From assembly GCA_963812195.1 (NCBI GenBank), contig CAWEUI010000007.1:99075-163074 (forward strand): a DNA stretch of 64,000 nucleotides, read 5' to 3'. Below the pieces are notes generated by a model. The model searched no databases. It was given only the letters and a program-made list of their open reading frames with translations, and was not told the DNA's origin. The position numbers and the translations under genes were made by a program. Origin of the DNA: ZC4RG30 sp963812195 (GTDB lineage Bacteria; Pseudomonadota; Gammaproteobacteria; Steroidobacterales; Steroidobacteraceae). Shown here in pieces: positions 45,620-54,494 of this stretch. The stretch's first letter is position 1. The number at the start of each line of letters is the position of its first letter.

Positions 45620-48378
45620 CTACCGGCTGACCTGGAGGCTGGTTTCACCACCCAGGCCGAGCGGACCGCTGTCGGGGGAAACCACTTTCACCCACAGCGC
45701 ATCCTTGTCCTTGAAGTAGGACGTGCCGCTGGCCTTGCGCAGCGCAGCCAGGCTGTTCTCCGGCGTCCCTGCAGCGGCCTTGGTGAACCCCGGCAACTGG
45801 AAGATCACCCAGGAGCCCTTGTCCAGCTCCGTCAGCCGCAGCGTCACCTCCGGCCGTTCGGTCGTCAGCTTGATCTCGGTACCTGCCCGTACGTTCGACC
45901 CGCCGGCGGTGATGGTGTCTTTCCGGCCATCGCGGCTGAGGATGATCGGAGGCTGCGGCGGTCCGCCGAACCCACGGAAGCCGCCCGGGCGACCGGGACC
46001 TGCGCCGGGACGACCGGGACCACCCGGACCACCGGCCGCGGCTCTTGCGGGCCCTGCGCCCGGACCACCGGGACCACCCGGTCCGCCCGGACCGGCACCA
46101 CCGGGTCGCGGCGCGCCTGCACGCGGAGGACCACCCGCACCCGGGCCGGGACCCGGCCTGCGGATTCTCAGGGGGCCGGCAAAGCTCAGGCGTCCGACAT
46201 CACCCTTGCACACCGCAGCGTTCCAGTCGGGCTTGATCACACAGTCCTGGGCGTCTGCCGCGATGCTGTCGTTCACGCCGTCGTTGATGAGAATGTAGGA
46301 ATCCGGGATGCCGCTGGCCGAGCCGTCCTTGTCGCGGATCGCCGCGGTCTTGTAGGCCGAGCTGTTGCCATTGTCGTTGGCCCACCTGGCGTTGCCCTGC
46401 ATCGGCGGGAAGTACACCGGCTTGGCGTTGACGAACTTCACGTGCTCGATGGCGTTGTTGGAGCTGACGCCGAAGCTGGTGAACAGCAGGTAGGAGAGTG
46501 CTCCGGTCTTGCGCGTGGCGTTGTCCTGGAAGTTCACGAAGGTGGTATTCACCACGTCATGGCGCAGGTCGTAGTACTCGAAGCCGCGAATCGGGAAGTC
46601 CGGCAACATGGGCTTCGGCAGGCTGCGGCCGTAAGCCTTTTCCTCCGGAGTCGTGGGGTTGCCGACGTTCTCGGTTTCGCCCACGAACAGCGAATCAAGG
46701 ACCCGTGACGTATAGGGGTCGGCAAGGCTGGACCCACCGGCCAGGCCGGACGCCTGCGTATAGCCGATGGCGTTGTCGGCCGACTTGATGTTCCGGTACG
46801 TACGCATCTCGCCGCGGCCCCAGAAGCCGCCATTGCGGTTCTTGTAGGCGGTGAGATCCTGGAACAGCGTTTCCACGATCTTGCTGCGCGGGTCCGCGGG
46901 ATTCTCGCGGGCAATGTGCATGTTGCCGGTCACGCCGAAGGTGTTGTTGGCGTTGATGTTGCGGTCCATCATGAACCCGTCGTAGTTCGAGTGGGCGACG
47001 TTGCCCTTGAACTCGCGCAGCCGCATGTTGCGCGGCCAGGTGTTCTTGCTGATGTCCGAGTCCTCAAACGCGCCGTTCGGGTGCTCCGGCAAGGACATCC
47101 AGAAGCCGTTCTCGTCCGAACCCGCGGCCACGTTGTCCACGTAGGTGTTGTCCGGGTTGGTGATCCAGAACGCCGCCACGGTGTTGTCGGAGGGGATCAG
47201 CACATCCTTGGACTGCTGGCCATTCTGCCGGACGGCATTGCGATCTTCGTAGGCCGACTTGTTCTCGCCGGATGCGGCGAGGTTGGTCGGCACGCAGGGC
47301 TTGGTCGGATGGCACTTGATCTGGATCGCCAGGTTGTGCGCGAACTCGTTGCCGTGCTCGATGCCGTCCTCGAGGAAGAAGCAGTGACCGACGATGTTGT
47401 AGGTCACGTTGTTCTCGCACGTGCACGTCGTTGGTGCCATGCACCGTCACGCAGCGGTTGTAGGTGTCGTGGATCGCCGAGTCCTTGATGTACTGGCCCT
47501 CGGCGTCGCCGACCAGATGCCAGTGGATCGGATAGCGGGCCAGCTCCAGGTGCTGGCCCATGCGATTGAGCTCGACCCCGTCGACATACATGTGGCTGGT
47601 GACCATCGCCATGATGTGGCCGCCGAAGTAGGACTGCGCCGCATCCTCCGAGGCCTGGATCTTGATGTTGCGCGTCAGCAGCCCGACTTCGCCGCGCTCG
47701 TCCACGCCGAAGGTGATCTTGCCGAAGTGCATGTACTCCAGCGGCTTGTCCAGCGTGATGGTGTTGCCGCTGATGGCGGCGATGGTGCGCCGCTCGGCCT
47801 GGCGTGGATTGAAGTCCGTGGAGGCCAGCACGATCTCGATCGCCGGCCTGCCACTGGGCCGCGTTCAGCACCTCGATGGCGTTGCTGCCCGCCTCGGCGG
47901 TCTTGGCCAGCTTGGTCCAGGCGTTGGTGCGGTTGCCGTGCAGGTTCAGCGTGCCGCCCGAGAGCATGATGCCCCGATCGCCCATGCCCATCAGCTGCTC
48001 ACCCTTGACGTCGTCGGTCAGCGTGATGGTGGCCTTGTGCTGGTAGGGCTTGGCTTCGGTGCCGATCTGCAGCTCGCCGTGCACCATGACCCACTCGGTG
48101 GTCAGGGCCAGGTCGGCCTGGTCCGAGAAGCTCAGCTTGCCGTTGATCGTCAGGCCGTGCAGCGCCGGTGGACTCACGTCCAGCACCACGTCCTGGCCAC
48201 GTGCGATCTCCACCTTGTCGCCGGCGACCGGCACCTTGTGGTCCGGCCAGGTGGCCGGATCCGACCAGCGCATCACCTTCGTCGTTGGCGTTGCCGCCTG
48301 AACGACCGCGCATACGCCGACCAGCAGCAATGCCGGAACAAACGATACGACACGGATCGAGCGATTCTTATTGCTCAT
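45620..48378 (-). pseudogene. G8-domain/parallel beta-helix protein, copy 4, two frameshifts
   Basis: Starts at ATG 48378 with the signal peptide FVPALLLVGVCAVVQA and the G8 opening WSDPATWPDHKVPVAGDKV. An extra C near 47838 (GATCTCGATCG against GATCTGATCG in copy 3) and another near 47415 (TTCTCGCACG against TTCTGCACG) break the frame; both sites are clean in copy 3. Corrected, the protein is about 918 aa, with a collagen-like linker (GGAGPGGPGGPGGPG region) and C-terminus ETSLQVSR. An upstream element matching the other copies lies 46 bp before the ATG. Confidence 0.82.
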
Positions 48379-48391
48379 GGACCCAGCCCCC
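47296..48391 (-). repeat. Near-identical 5' segment, G8 copy 4 member
   Basis: Counterpart of 44460-45552 about 2.84 kb away in direct orientation. Only a handful of base changes plus the three frameshifting indels separate the two. Confidence 0.85.
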
Positions 48392-48720
48392 TGATTGAAA
48401 AAGATCCAGTACTTAAGCCGTGCAGGATAGCGCGAGTCTCTGGCGCCGGGCTACATCGGACAAACGCGCGGAATACGAAAAACCAAGGCGCAATCGCCGC
48501 CTTTCGAAAAGTCCGGGCTATCGCTCACACCCAGCAGGCTCGCACCCGGCAGGCCAGCGCGCCGGCCACCAGGCGGTGGCCGGGACCGGAGGGTGTCGGG
48601 CGCATCCGTGACGCCAGCCGCGACACCCTTACGGGAATGATGCGAGCGAGGGCCGCGCTACATACAATGCACTATGGGTTTATTGATGCAGGCCTCGAGC
48701 CTTGCGGGAGTCAACTGTCC
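48379..48720. other. Divergent intergenic region between G8 copy 4 and cytochrome c
   Basis: About 340 bp without a gene. It contains the shared element on the minus strand at 48424-48437 (ACTCGCGCTATCCT) and, near 48650, GCCGCGCTACATACAAT on the plus strand, which shares the CGCGCTA core and could serve the cytochrome gene. Nothing else structured was seen. Confidence 0.5.
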
Positions 48721-49110
48721 ATGAGCGAATTTCGCCGAATCCTTGTAGTAGCCGCCGCCATGGCGGTCCCCGCCCTGTGTCTTGCGGGCTCCAAGCCGGA
48801 TATCGAGAACGGCAAGGCGACATTCAACACCATGTGCGGCGTCTGCCACTCCGTGAAGGAGACCGGAGGCCCCAACCAGGGTCCCAATCTGGTCGGAGTG
48901 GTCGGCCGCAAGGCCGGCAGCGTACCCGGGTTCCCCCTGTACTCGTCGGCCCTGAAGACCTCCGGGATCAAGTGGAGCAAGAAGACCCTCAACAAGTTCC
49001 TGCTCAACCCCATGGACATGGTGCCGGGCACCGTCATGCCGATGCTCATCCCGGACGACAAGACCCGCGCGGATGTGGTCGGCTATCTGTCTACGCTGAA
49101 GAAGAAATAG
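48721..49110 (+). CDS. Class I cytochrome c, periplasmic
   Basis: 129 aa. Signal peptide (ILVVAAAMAVPALCLAG), then a single cytochrome c domain with TMCGVCHS as heme attachment, GPNLVGVVGRKAG, and the axial Met in GTVMPMLIP. The layout is that of mitochondrial-like c2/c550 cytochromes. It may accept electrons from the PQQ dehydrogenases in the region or from the ferritin-like protein next door (inference). Convergent with the ferritin-like gene, 25 bp apart. Confidence 0.92.
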   Translation: MSEFRRILVVAAAMAVPALCLAGSKPDIENGKATFNTMCGVCHSVKETGGPNQGPNLVGVVGRKAGSVPGFPLYSSALKTSGIKWSKKTLNKFLLNPMDMVPGTVMPMLIPDDKTRADVVGYLSTLKKK

Positions 49111-49135
49111 AGCCGCGGGTTCGCAAACGTTGCGA

Positions 49136-50323
49136 TCACACCGTGGCCTTCAACTGGTCGTAGATCGCCAGGTTGTAGCCGTCCGGAAGCAGGTGCTCGA
49201 TCGAGCGGGCGTAATTGCGCGTCTCATCGAGCATCCGGTGCGTGAACCGCTTTCCCGACGCCTCGCTGAGTCCCGGGTCGAACCCCATGCTCAGCGGATC
49301 GAACGGCACCGCGGAGCCCTTTGCCGGCAGGTACTGCGCGATCGACATCAGCGGCCCCAGCATCATGGTCTGCGCCAGTGCGATGTCGACCTTGGACTTG
49401 TGCCGGTAGCCGGCATCCAGCAGTAGCAACAGGCACCAGTAGTTCAGATTGCCGAGCCACGCCAGCGCGCGCAGGTCCGGGTCCTTGATGGTGTTCTCGC
49501 GTCCCTCATAGGCGGTCGGATTCACGGGCACCGGGTAGCACGGATGACGCTCATCCGTGGCGGGAAGGTCCCAGACGCCGGGAATATCCTTGATCAGCGG
49601 ATGGGACTCCTCATAGAGGGAATGGAAGAACTGAAAGTGGCCGAACTCGCCTTCGGCCTTCACATTGCCGACGATCTCGTACCAGGCGCCGAAATCGATA
49701 TCCACGCCGCCGGCTTCCTTGACCAGGCCCAGCGTCTCGATAACGGCATCGTAGAGCTTGCCGACGTGATTCACGGCGATGGTGCCGCCAAGGGTGGCCT
49801 TGATCTTGTCCAGCAGGAACATCGAGTCGCCCCGGACCGACCTCACATGCCCGAGGCGGACCGGATCGGCTTCGCAATATGTGAATTTGGCCAGGCTGAC
49901 CGTACTCAGCGGCGCCGTTTCGAACGGGAACGGGTAGATGTCGGTCTCGTAGGGGTAGTCCTGGCGCGTCAGCACCGGCCGGGCATCGAGCTCCACGAGC
50001 AGCCGGTTGATCTTTCCGAGGTGCTGCATCTCCTGGATGATGACCCCCATCAGCGACGTCGAATTCGGCGTGGGGCCGCCGACCAGACCCGCGTACGCGG
50101 GCCGGATTGAAAACGCAGCGTAGAGGTACTGGATCAGCAGGTCCTGTTCGATCTCGGCGGCTTCCTTCAGGAGCCGGATGAGCTCCAGATAGGGGTCGGA
50201 AAAATCCTGCTCCACCGGGGAAAACCGGTGGGTCTTTGCGAACACCGAGCCAGAACCCGTGGCGACTCCCAGCAAGGCGAGCCTTCCAAGCAGCGTGCGG
50301 CGCGTGATGCCGTTGCCCTTCAT
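49136..50323 (-). CDS. Ferritin-like protein, VioB-family, with Tat-like signal
   Basis: 395 aa from ATG 50323 (ATG 50332 possible). The N-terminus has ITRRTLLGRLALLGVATGSGS, a twin-arginine-type signal, suggesting export of a folded, metal-loaded protein. The body matches the ferritin-like domain of VioB-type proteins: LIRLLKEAAEIEQDLLIQYLYAAFSI and GVIIQEMQHLGKINRLL give the E...E-x-x-H-type di-iron ligands, with further Glu/His in AEGEFGHFQFF. In violacein synthesis VioB makes an iminophenylpyruvate dimer, but no partner gene for that is present. The upstream element of the G8 genes recurs 34 bp before the start. Confidence 0.82.
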   Translation of the reverse strand: MKGNGITRRTLLGRLALLGVATGSGSVFAKTHRFSPVEQDFSDPYLELIRLLKEAAEIEQDLLIQYLYAAFSIRPAYAGLVGGPTPNSTSLMGVIIQEMQHLGKINRLLVELDARPVLTRQDYPYETDIYPFPFETAPLSTVSLAKFTYCEADPVRLGHVRSVRGDSMFLLDKIKATLGGTIAVNHVGKLYDAVIETLGLVKEAGGVDIDFGAWYEIVGNVKAEGEFGHFQFFHSLYEESHPLIKDIPGVWDLPATDERHPCYPVPVNPTAYEGRENTIKDPDLRALAWLGNLNYWCLLLLLDAGYRHKSKVDIALAQTMMLGPLMSIAQYLPAKGSAVPFDPLSMGFDPGLSEASGKRFTHRMLDETRNYARSIEHLLPDGYNLAIYDQLKATV

Positions 50324-50356
50324 ATGATGCATTTCCCCCTGAATTTTGTGCGGCGA

Positions 50357-50371
50357 GAGAATAGCGCGATT
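50357..50371 (-). promoter_or_regulatory. Shared upstream element of the ferritin-like gene
   Basis: Minus strand reads AATCGCGCTATTCTC, identical over 15 bases to the element before G8 copy 2, 34 bp before the ATG. Confidence 0.55.
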
Positions 50372-50530
50372 GCCCAACGCCTCGCACGACTCAGGCACAT
50401 ATCCCATCCGTATTTCGAAAAAGATCAGGGCCGATGTGCTCGGCAGGAGGTCCGGCTGGCTATACTGCCGGCCAGTGCAACGTAGACCGATTCGCATTTA
50501 ACAGCTGTGGCTTCGTTCAGGGGGTAGTTC

Positions 50531-51154
50531 ATGAGAAACCGATTCAGCAAGGCAGCCTTGGCCATGGCCTTTGGCGCGTTGTGCGCAACGGCGGCCTTAG
50601 CGCAGGCTCCTGGCGCGGCGCGGGCCACCAGCATCGAGGCAGTGGCCAATCCGACCTACACATCGCTGGTGATGAGCGTGGACGTCAATCGTCCCGCGGC
50701 CGAAGTCTGGCAGCGCGTCGGCAAGTTCTGCGACATCGGTGAGTGGCTGCAGTTTCCGTGCAAGATCAAGTCCGGCAAGGATGGCGAACTCGGCGCCGTG
50801 CGTTCCATCGGCAACGAGGTGCTGGTGGGCAAGACCGACCTCTCGTATACCTATACGCAACCGGTGGTGGCAGGCCGGCCGTACATTCTTTATCACGGCA
50901 CGCTGGAAGCGAAGCCGGTGACCGCGACCACCTCGAAGCTCATCTACAGCCTGCTGTGGGACAACTCCACCTGCGCGGACGAAGCCGCCCGCGAGCACGA
51001 CCGGGCCCAGCGCCAGCAGACCTTCGAGAACGCGCTCAAGAACATGAAGATTCTGGCCGAAGGCGGCAAGTTGGCACCGGGACGGCCGGGTGGCCCGGGC
51101 GGTTGCGCTCCTCCTGGCCGCGGCGGTCCTCCGGGCGGCGGACAGCGGCATTAG
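50531..51154 (+). CDS. Exported SRPBCC-fold protein with Gly/Pro-rich tail
   Basis: 207 aa. Signal peptide (ALAMAFGALCATAALAQ), then a helix-grip (SRPBCC/polyketide cyclase-type) domain opening SLVMSVDVNRPAAEVWQRVGKFCDIGEW. The last 25 residues are Gly/Pro-rich (PGRPGGPGG and so on), like the linkers of the neighbouring G8 proteins. A CAGGGGG site precedes the ATG, and TATACT at 50461 is a plausible -10 element. It would bind a hydrophobic ligand in the periplasm; ligand unknown. Confidence 0.8.
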   Translation: MRNRFSKAALAMAFGALCATAALAQAPGAARATSIEAVANPTYTSLVMSVDVNRPAAEVWQRVGKFCDIGEWLQFPCKIKSGKDGELGAVRSIGNEVLVGKTDLSYTYTQPVVAGRPYILYHGTLEAKPVTATTSKLIYSLLWDNSTCADEAAREHDRAQRQQTFENALKNMKILAEGGKLAPGRPGGPGGCAPPGRGGPPGGGQRH

Positions 51155-51197
51155 GCAACACTGCGGGGGCCGCATCTGTGCGCCGAGACGGCGCAGA

Positions 51198-53168
51198 TCA
51201 TGGCCCTCGATCAGATTCGAGTTGCGACAGACTGGAAGATTCTGCGGGCAACTCCGCCACCAGCTCGCGCGACAGGCCATTGAGCATGGCCCGGACCTCC
51301 TCGTGATGCTCCGGGTCCCAGCGTTCGACGATCTGCGTCAACCGCGCCTGATAGCCGGTGACGATCTGCTCGTACATCTGGCGCCCGGCAGCCGCGGCCA
51401 CGTATCGGTTGCCGGCTTCGCGCAGCAGCAGGCCCTGCTGCAGCAAACGACCGGCGATTGACTGCAACGCCGGATCGGTGAGCTCCCCGGACATCGGCGT
51501 CGTCCGGCACAGCTGCACCAGCAACCACATCTCGTCCGGCGCGAGCGACACGCCAACCCGCCTGGCAATGAGGCGAAACGTCTCCCAGCGATGTTCGCGC
51601 CGGCCCAGACGGGTGATGATCTGCTCCAGCTCCTCGAGCGAGGTGGCGTCATGCGGCATGGCGAAGCTCTCGCCGATGGATTCGGATCGCTGCCCGCCCT
51701 GCAAGGGCACTTCCTTCAGGAACCAGGAGAACACGAACGCCAGTGCCGCGATCACGGCGGCCCACAGGAACACCGGATGCAGCGCCGCGGTGAACACTTC
51801 GAGGTAGCGCTGCGGACTTCCGGCGACAGGGCCGCCACGGCGGCCGCATCACTGGCCGTGGGCAGCCTGATGCCGGCGGGCATGCGGCTGGCCAGTCCGC
51901 TGGCCAGGTGCGCGGCGAATATGGCACCGAACAGCGCCACGCCCACCGAGCCACCGGTTGAACGGAACAGCGTGGTACCCGAAGTGGCTACACCCAGGTT
52001 GCGGTAGTCGACGGAGTTCTGCACCGCCAGCACCAGCACCTGCATGACCATGCCCAGCCCGAAGCCGAGCACCAGCATGTAGGCCGGCGCCGCCCACACG
52101 TTGCTCATCGTGTCCAGGGAGGCAAGCAGCGCAAGACCGAGCGTCATCACCGCGGTACCCATGATGGGAAACATGCGATAGCGGCCGATCCGCGCGATGA
52201 TCTGCCCACTGGTGATCGAGGTGATGAGCACGCCGCCCATCATTGGCGTCAGTTGCAGCCCGGCGGTGGACGGGCTCATCCCCTTCACGACCTGCAGGTA
52301 CACGGGCATGTACGTGACCGAACCGAACATGGCCAGCGCCCACGATGAACCCGACCGCGCAGGCGACCAGGAAGGTCGGGTTCGCAAACAGCGGCAAAGG
52401 CAGGATGGGCTCCGCCGCCCTGCGCTCCACCATGATGAAGCCGGCGAGCGCCAGCAGCGCCAGTGCCACCAGCCCCAGGATGAGTGGCGAATCCCAGGCG
52501 AACGTATGACCGCCCAGGCTGGTGAACAGCACCAGCGAGGTCAACAGCACCGCCATCAGCACTGCACCCGGTACGTCGATCACCGGCCGCTGCCGCCTGG
52601 CCGGCGAGGTGAAGGCCACGGCAATCACGCCCAGCGCGACCAGGCCCAGCGGCAGATTGATGTAGAAGATCCAGCGCCAGCTCAGATGCTCAACGAAGAA
52701 GCCGCCGATCAGCGGCCCGAGCACCGTCGCCAGGCCGAACACGCCGCCGAAGAACCCCTGGTAGCGGCCGCGTTCGCGCGGCGGAATGATGTCGCCGATC
52801 ACCGCCATGGTGGTGACGATCAGGCCGCCGCCGCCCAGCCCCTGCAGCGCGCGGAACACGATCAATGCGCCCATCGAACGGCTCAGCCCGCACAGTGCCG
52901 ACCCGGCGAGGAACAGCAGGATGGCCCCCTGCAGGACGATCTTGCGGCCGAACAGGTCGCCGAGCTTGCCGTAGATGGGCGTGACGATGGTGGTGGCCAG
53001 CATGTAGGCGGTGACGATCCACGACAGGTGCGCCAGGCCTCCGAACTCGCCCACGATGGTCGGCAGCGCCGTCGATACGATGGTCTGGTCGAGCGAGGCC
53101 AGCAGCAGCACCAGCATCAGTGCCCCGAAAATGGCGCGGATGGATTGCGGCCTGGACGCTGTCGACAC
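51198..53168 (-). pseudogene. DHA2-type MFS exporter fused to a MarR-like domain, two frameshifts
   Basis: Opens with LASLDQTIVSTALPTIVGEFGG, motif D1 of 14-TM drug exporters, followed by LGDLFGRK and GLGGGGLIVTTMAVI. The frame is lost near 52345 (one extra base in GTGGGCGCTGGCC), continues through MPVYLQVVKGMSPSTAG and GLGMVMQVLVLAVQN, is lost again near 51812, then resumes as YLEVFTAALHPVFLWAAV. After the last TM come about 140 residues with the winged-helix pattern of MarR regulators (SLEELEQIITRLGRREH...MWLLVQLCRTTPM...IAGRLLQQGLLLREAG). Restored length is about 655 aa. Confidence 0.8.
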
Positions 53169-53322
53169 TCGATATTCTCCGCAATCCCGCCAGCGAAGAT
53201 CTTAACCTCCACACTGGCCGGCCTGCAGGGGCCGAATCCACGGCGCCGGCGCCGCCGATGATCCGTTCCTCACCTTCATCGAGCAGCTCGGGAATCCCAC
53301 GCTCGCGGCGGGCGTCGGGCTG

Positions 53323-54486
53323 CTAGACGAACCGCGTCGCCACCTCGTCGCCGAGTGCCATCGCGCCAAGCTCTTCCAGCACACCGTCGTTGAACAGCAG
53401 GTGCTGCTTGATCGTGACCGCGTCGCGCAGCAGCCGGTCGAGCGGCGAGCTGGCGTACACCGCTGCGGGGCCGGCCGCGTCGTACATGAGCTGCGCCACC
53501 TCGGCTGCCATGCGATGCGCGTGAATCCGCGAGAGCCCCACGTCGCGCCGCGCCGTGAGCGAGGCGGTACCGGTATCCTCGACCTCGCGCCACAACCGGT
53601 GCACGGTCTCGTACACGTAGGCGCGCGATGCGCCGAACATGCTCTCGGCCTGCGCAACGGCGAGCCGCACCCGCGGCAGATTCTTGATCAGCACGGGCGG
53701 CGGCGGAATGGCCACGATCTTGCTGCCCGCCAGCGCGATCAGCTCGTCGATCGCCCGGCGCGCGAGACCCAGCGGCGTGCCGGCCATCGGAATCGACACC
53801 ACCGCCGTGATCGGCAGGCGATACAGCGGCTCATCGCGCACCGCAGGCGCGAACAAATCCAGCACGTGGCCGTCGGGCACGAACAGGTCCTGCACCGAGT
53901 AATGAAAGCTGCCGCTGCCGGCCAGGCCCGTGGAGAACCACGTGTCCTCGATCTGCCAACCGGCCGCCGGCGCCAGCACGTGAATCACGGGCGGCGGTGC
54001 GCCGGGCGGCGGCGATGCGCCCTCGACCAGGCAGCCGCCAAGCATCACGTCCGCGTGCGTGCAGCCGGAGCCGAACCCCCAGCGGCCGGTCACCCGGTAG
54101 CCGCCGTCGACCTTCGTGGCGCGGCCGTTCGGCGGCGCCTGCCCCGCGGTGACAAAGTCGAGGTCCGGATAGAGCTCGCGCGCGCCGGACTCCGCAAGCC
54201 GCGCGGCGAACTGGCCGCTGTCGCTGCCGATCTTCACGCACCACGCAACGGCCGTGTCGGCGTGGGCAAGCACCTCGATCATCTCGAGCTGCATCGGCAG
54301 CGGCATCTCGGGCCCGCCCCAGGTCTTCGGGAACATCACGCGGAAGCAGCCGGCGACTTTCAGCGCGTCGACGAGGTCGCGCGGCAGCCGGCGCAGCGCC
54401 GCGGTCTCGGCGGCGCGCGCGGCGATCCGGGGCGCGAGCGCGCGGACGTTCGCCAGAATCTGCTCGGCAGTCAGGGGCTCGGTCAC
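53323..54486 (-). CDS. Acyl-CoA dehydrogenase-fold flavoprotein (possible flavin monooxygenase)
   Basis: 387 aa from GTG 54486. N-terminal helices (ILANVRALAPRIAARAAETAALRRLPRDLVDALKVAGCFRVMFPKTWGGPEMP) are followed by a central beta domain (GGYRVTGRWGFGSGC) and the C-terminal helical domain, as in acyl-CoA dehydrogenases. The glutamate base typical of true dehydrogenases is not obvious. The sequence resembles the HsaA/HpaB-like class D flavin-dependent hydroxylases, which would need a flavin reductase partner. It starts nine bases after the DoxX-DUF805 stop, so they are probably co-transcribed. Confidence 0.8.
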   Translation of the reverse strand: MTEPLTAEQILANVRALAPRIAARAAETAALRRLPRDLVDALKVAGCFRVMFPKTWGGPEMPLPMQLEMIEVLAHADTAVAWCVKIGSDSGQFAARLAESGARELYPDLDFVTAGQAPPNGRATKVDGGYRVTGRWGFGSGCTHADVMLGGCLVEGASPPPGAPPPVIHVLAPAAGWQIEDTWFSTGLAGSGSFHYSVQDLFVPDGHVLDLFAPAVRDEPLYRLPITAVVSIPMAGTPLGLARRAIDELIALAGSKIVAIPPPPVLIKNLPRVRLAVAQAESMFGASRAYVYETVHRLWREVEDTGTASLTARRDVGLSRIHAHRMAAEVAQLMYDAAGPAAVYASSPLDRLLRDAVTIKQHLLFNDGVLEELGAMALGDEVATRFV

Positions 54487-54494
54487 TCTCCAGG

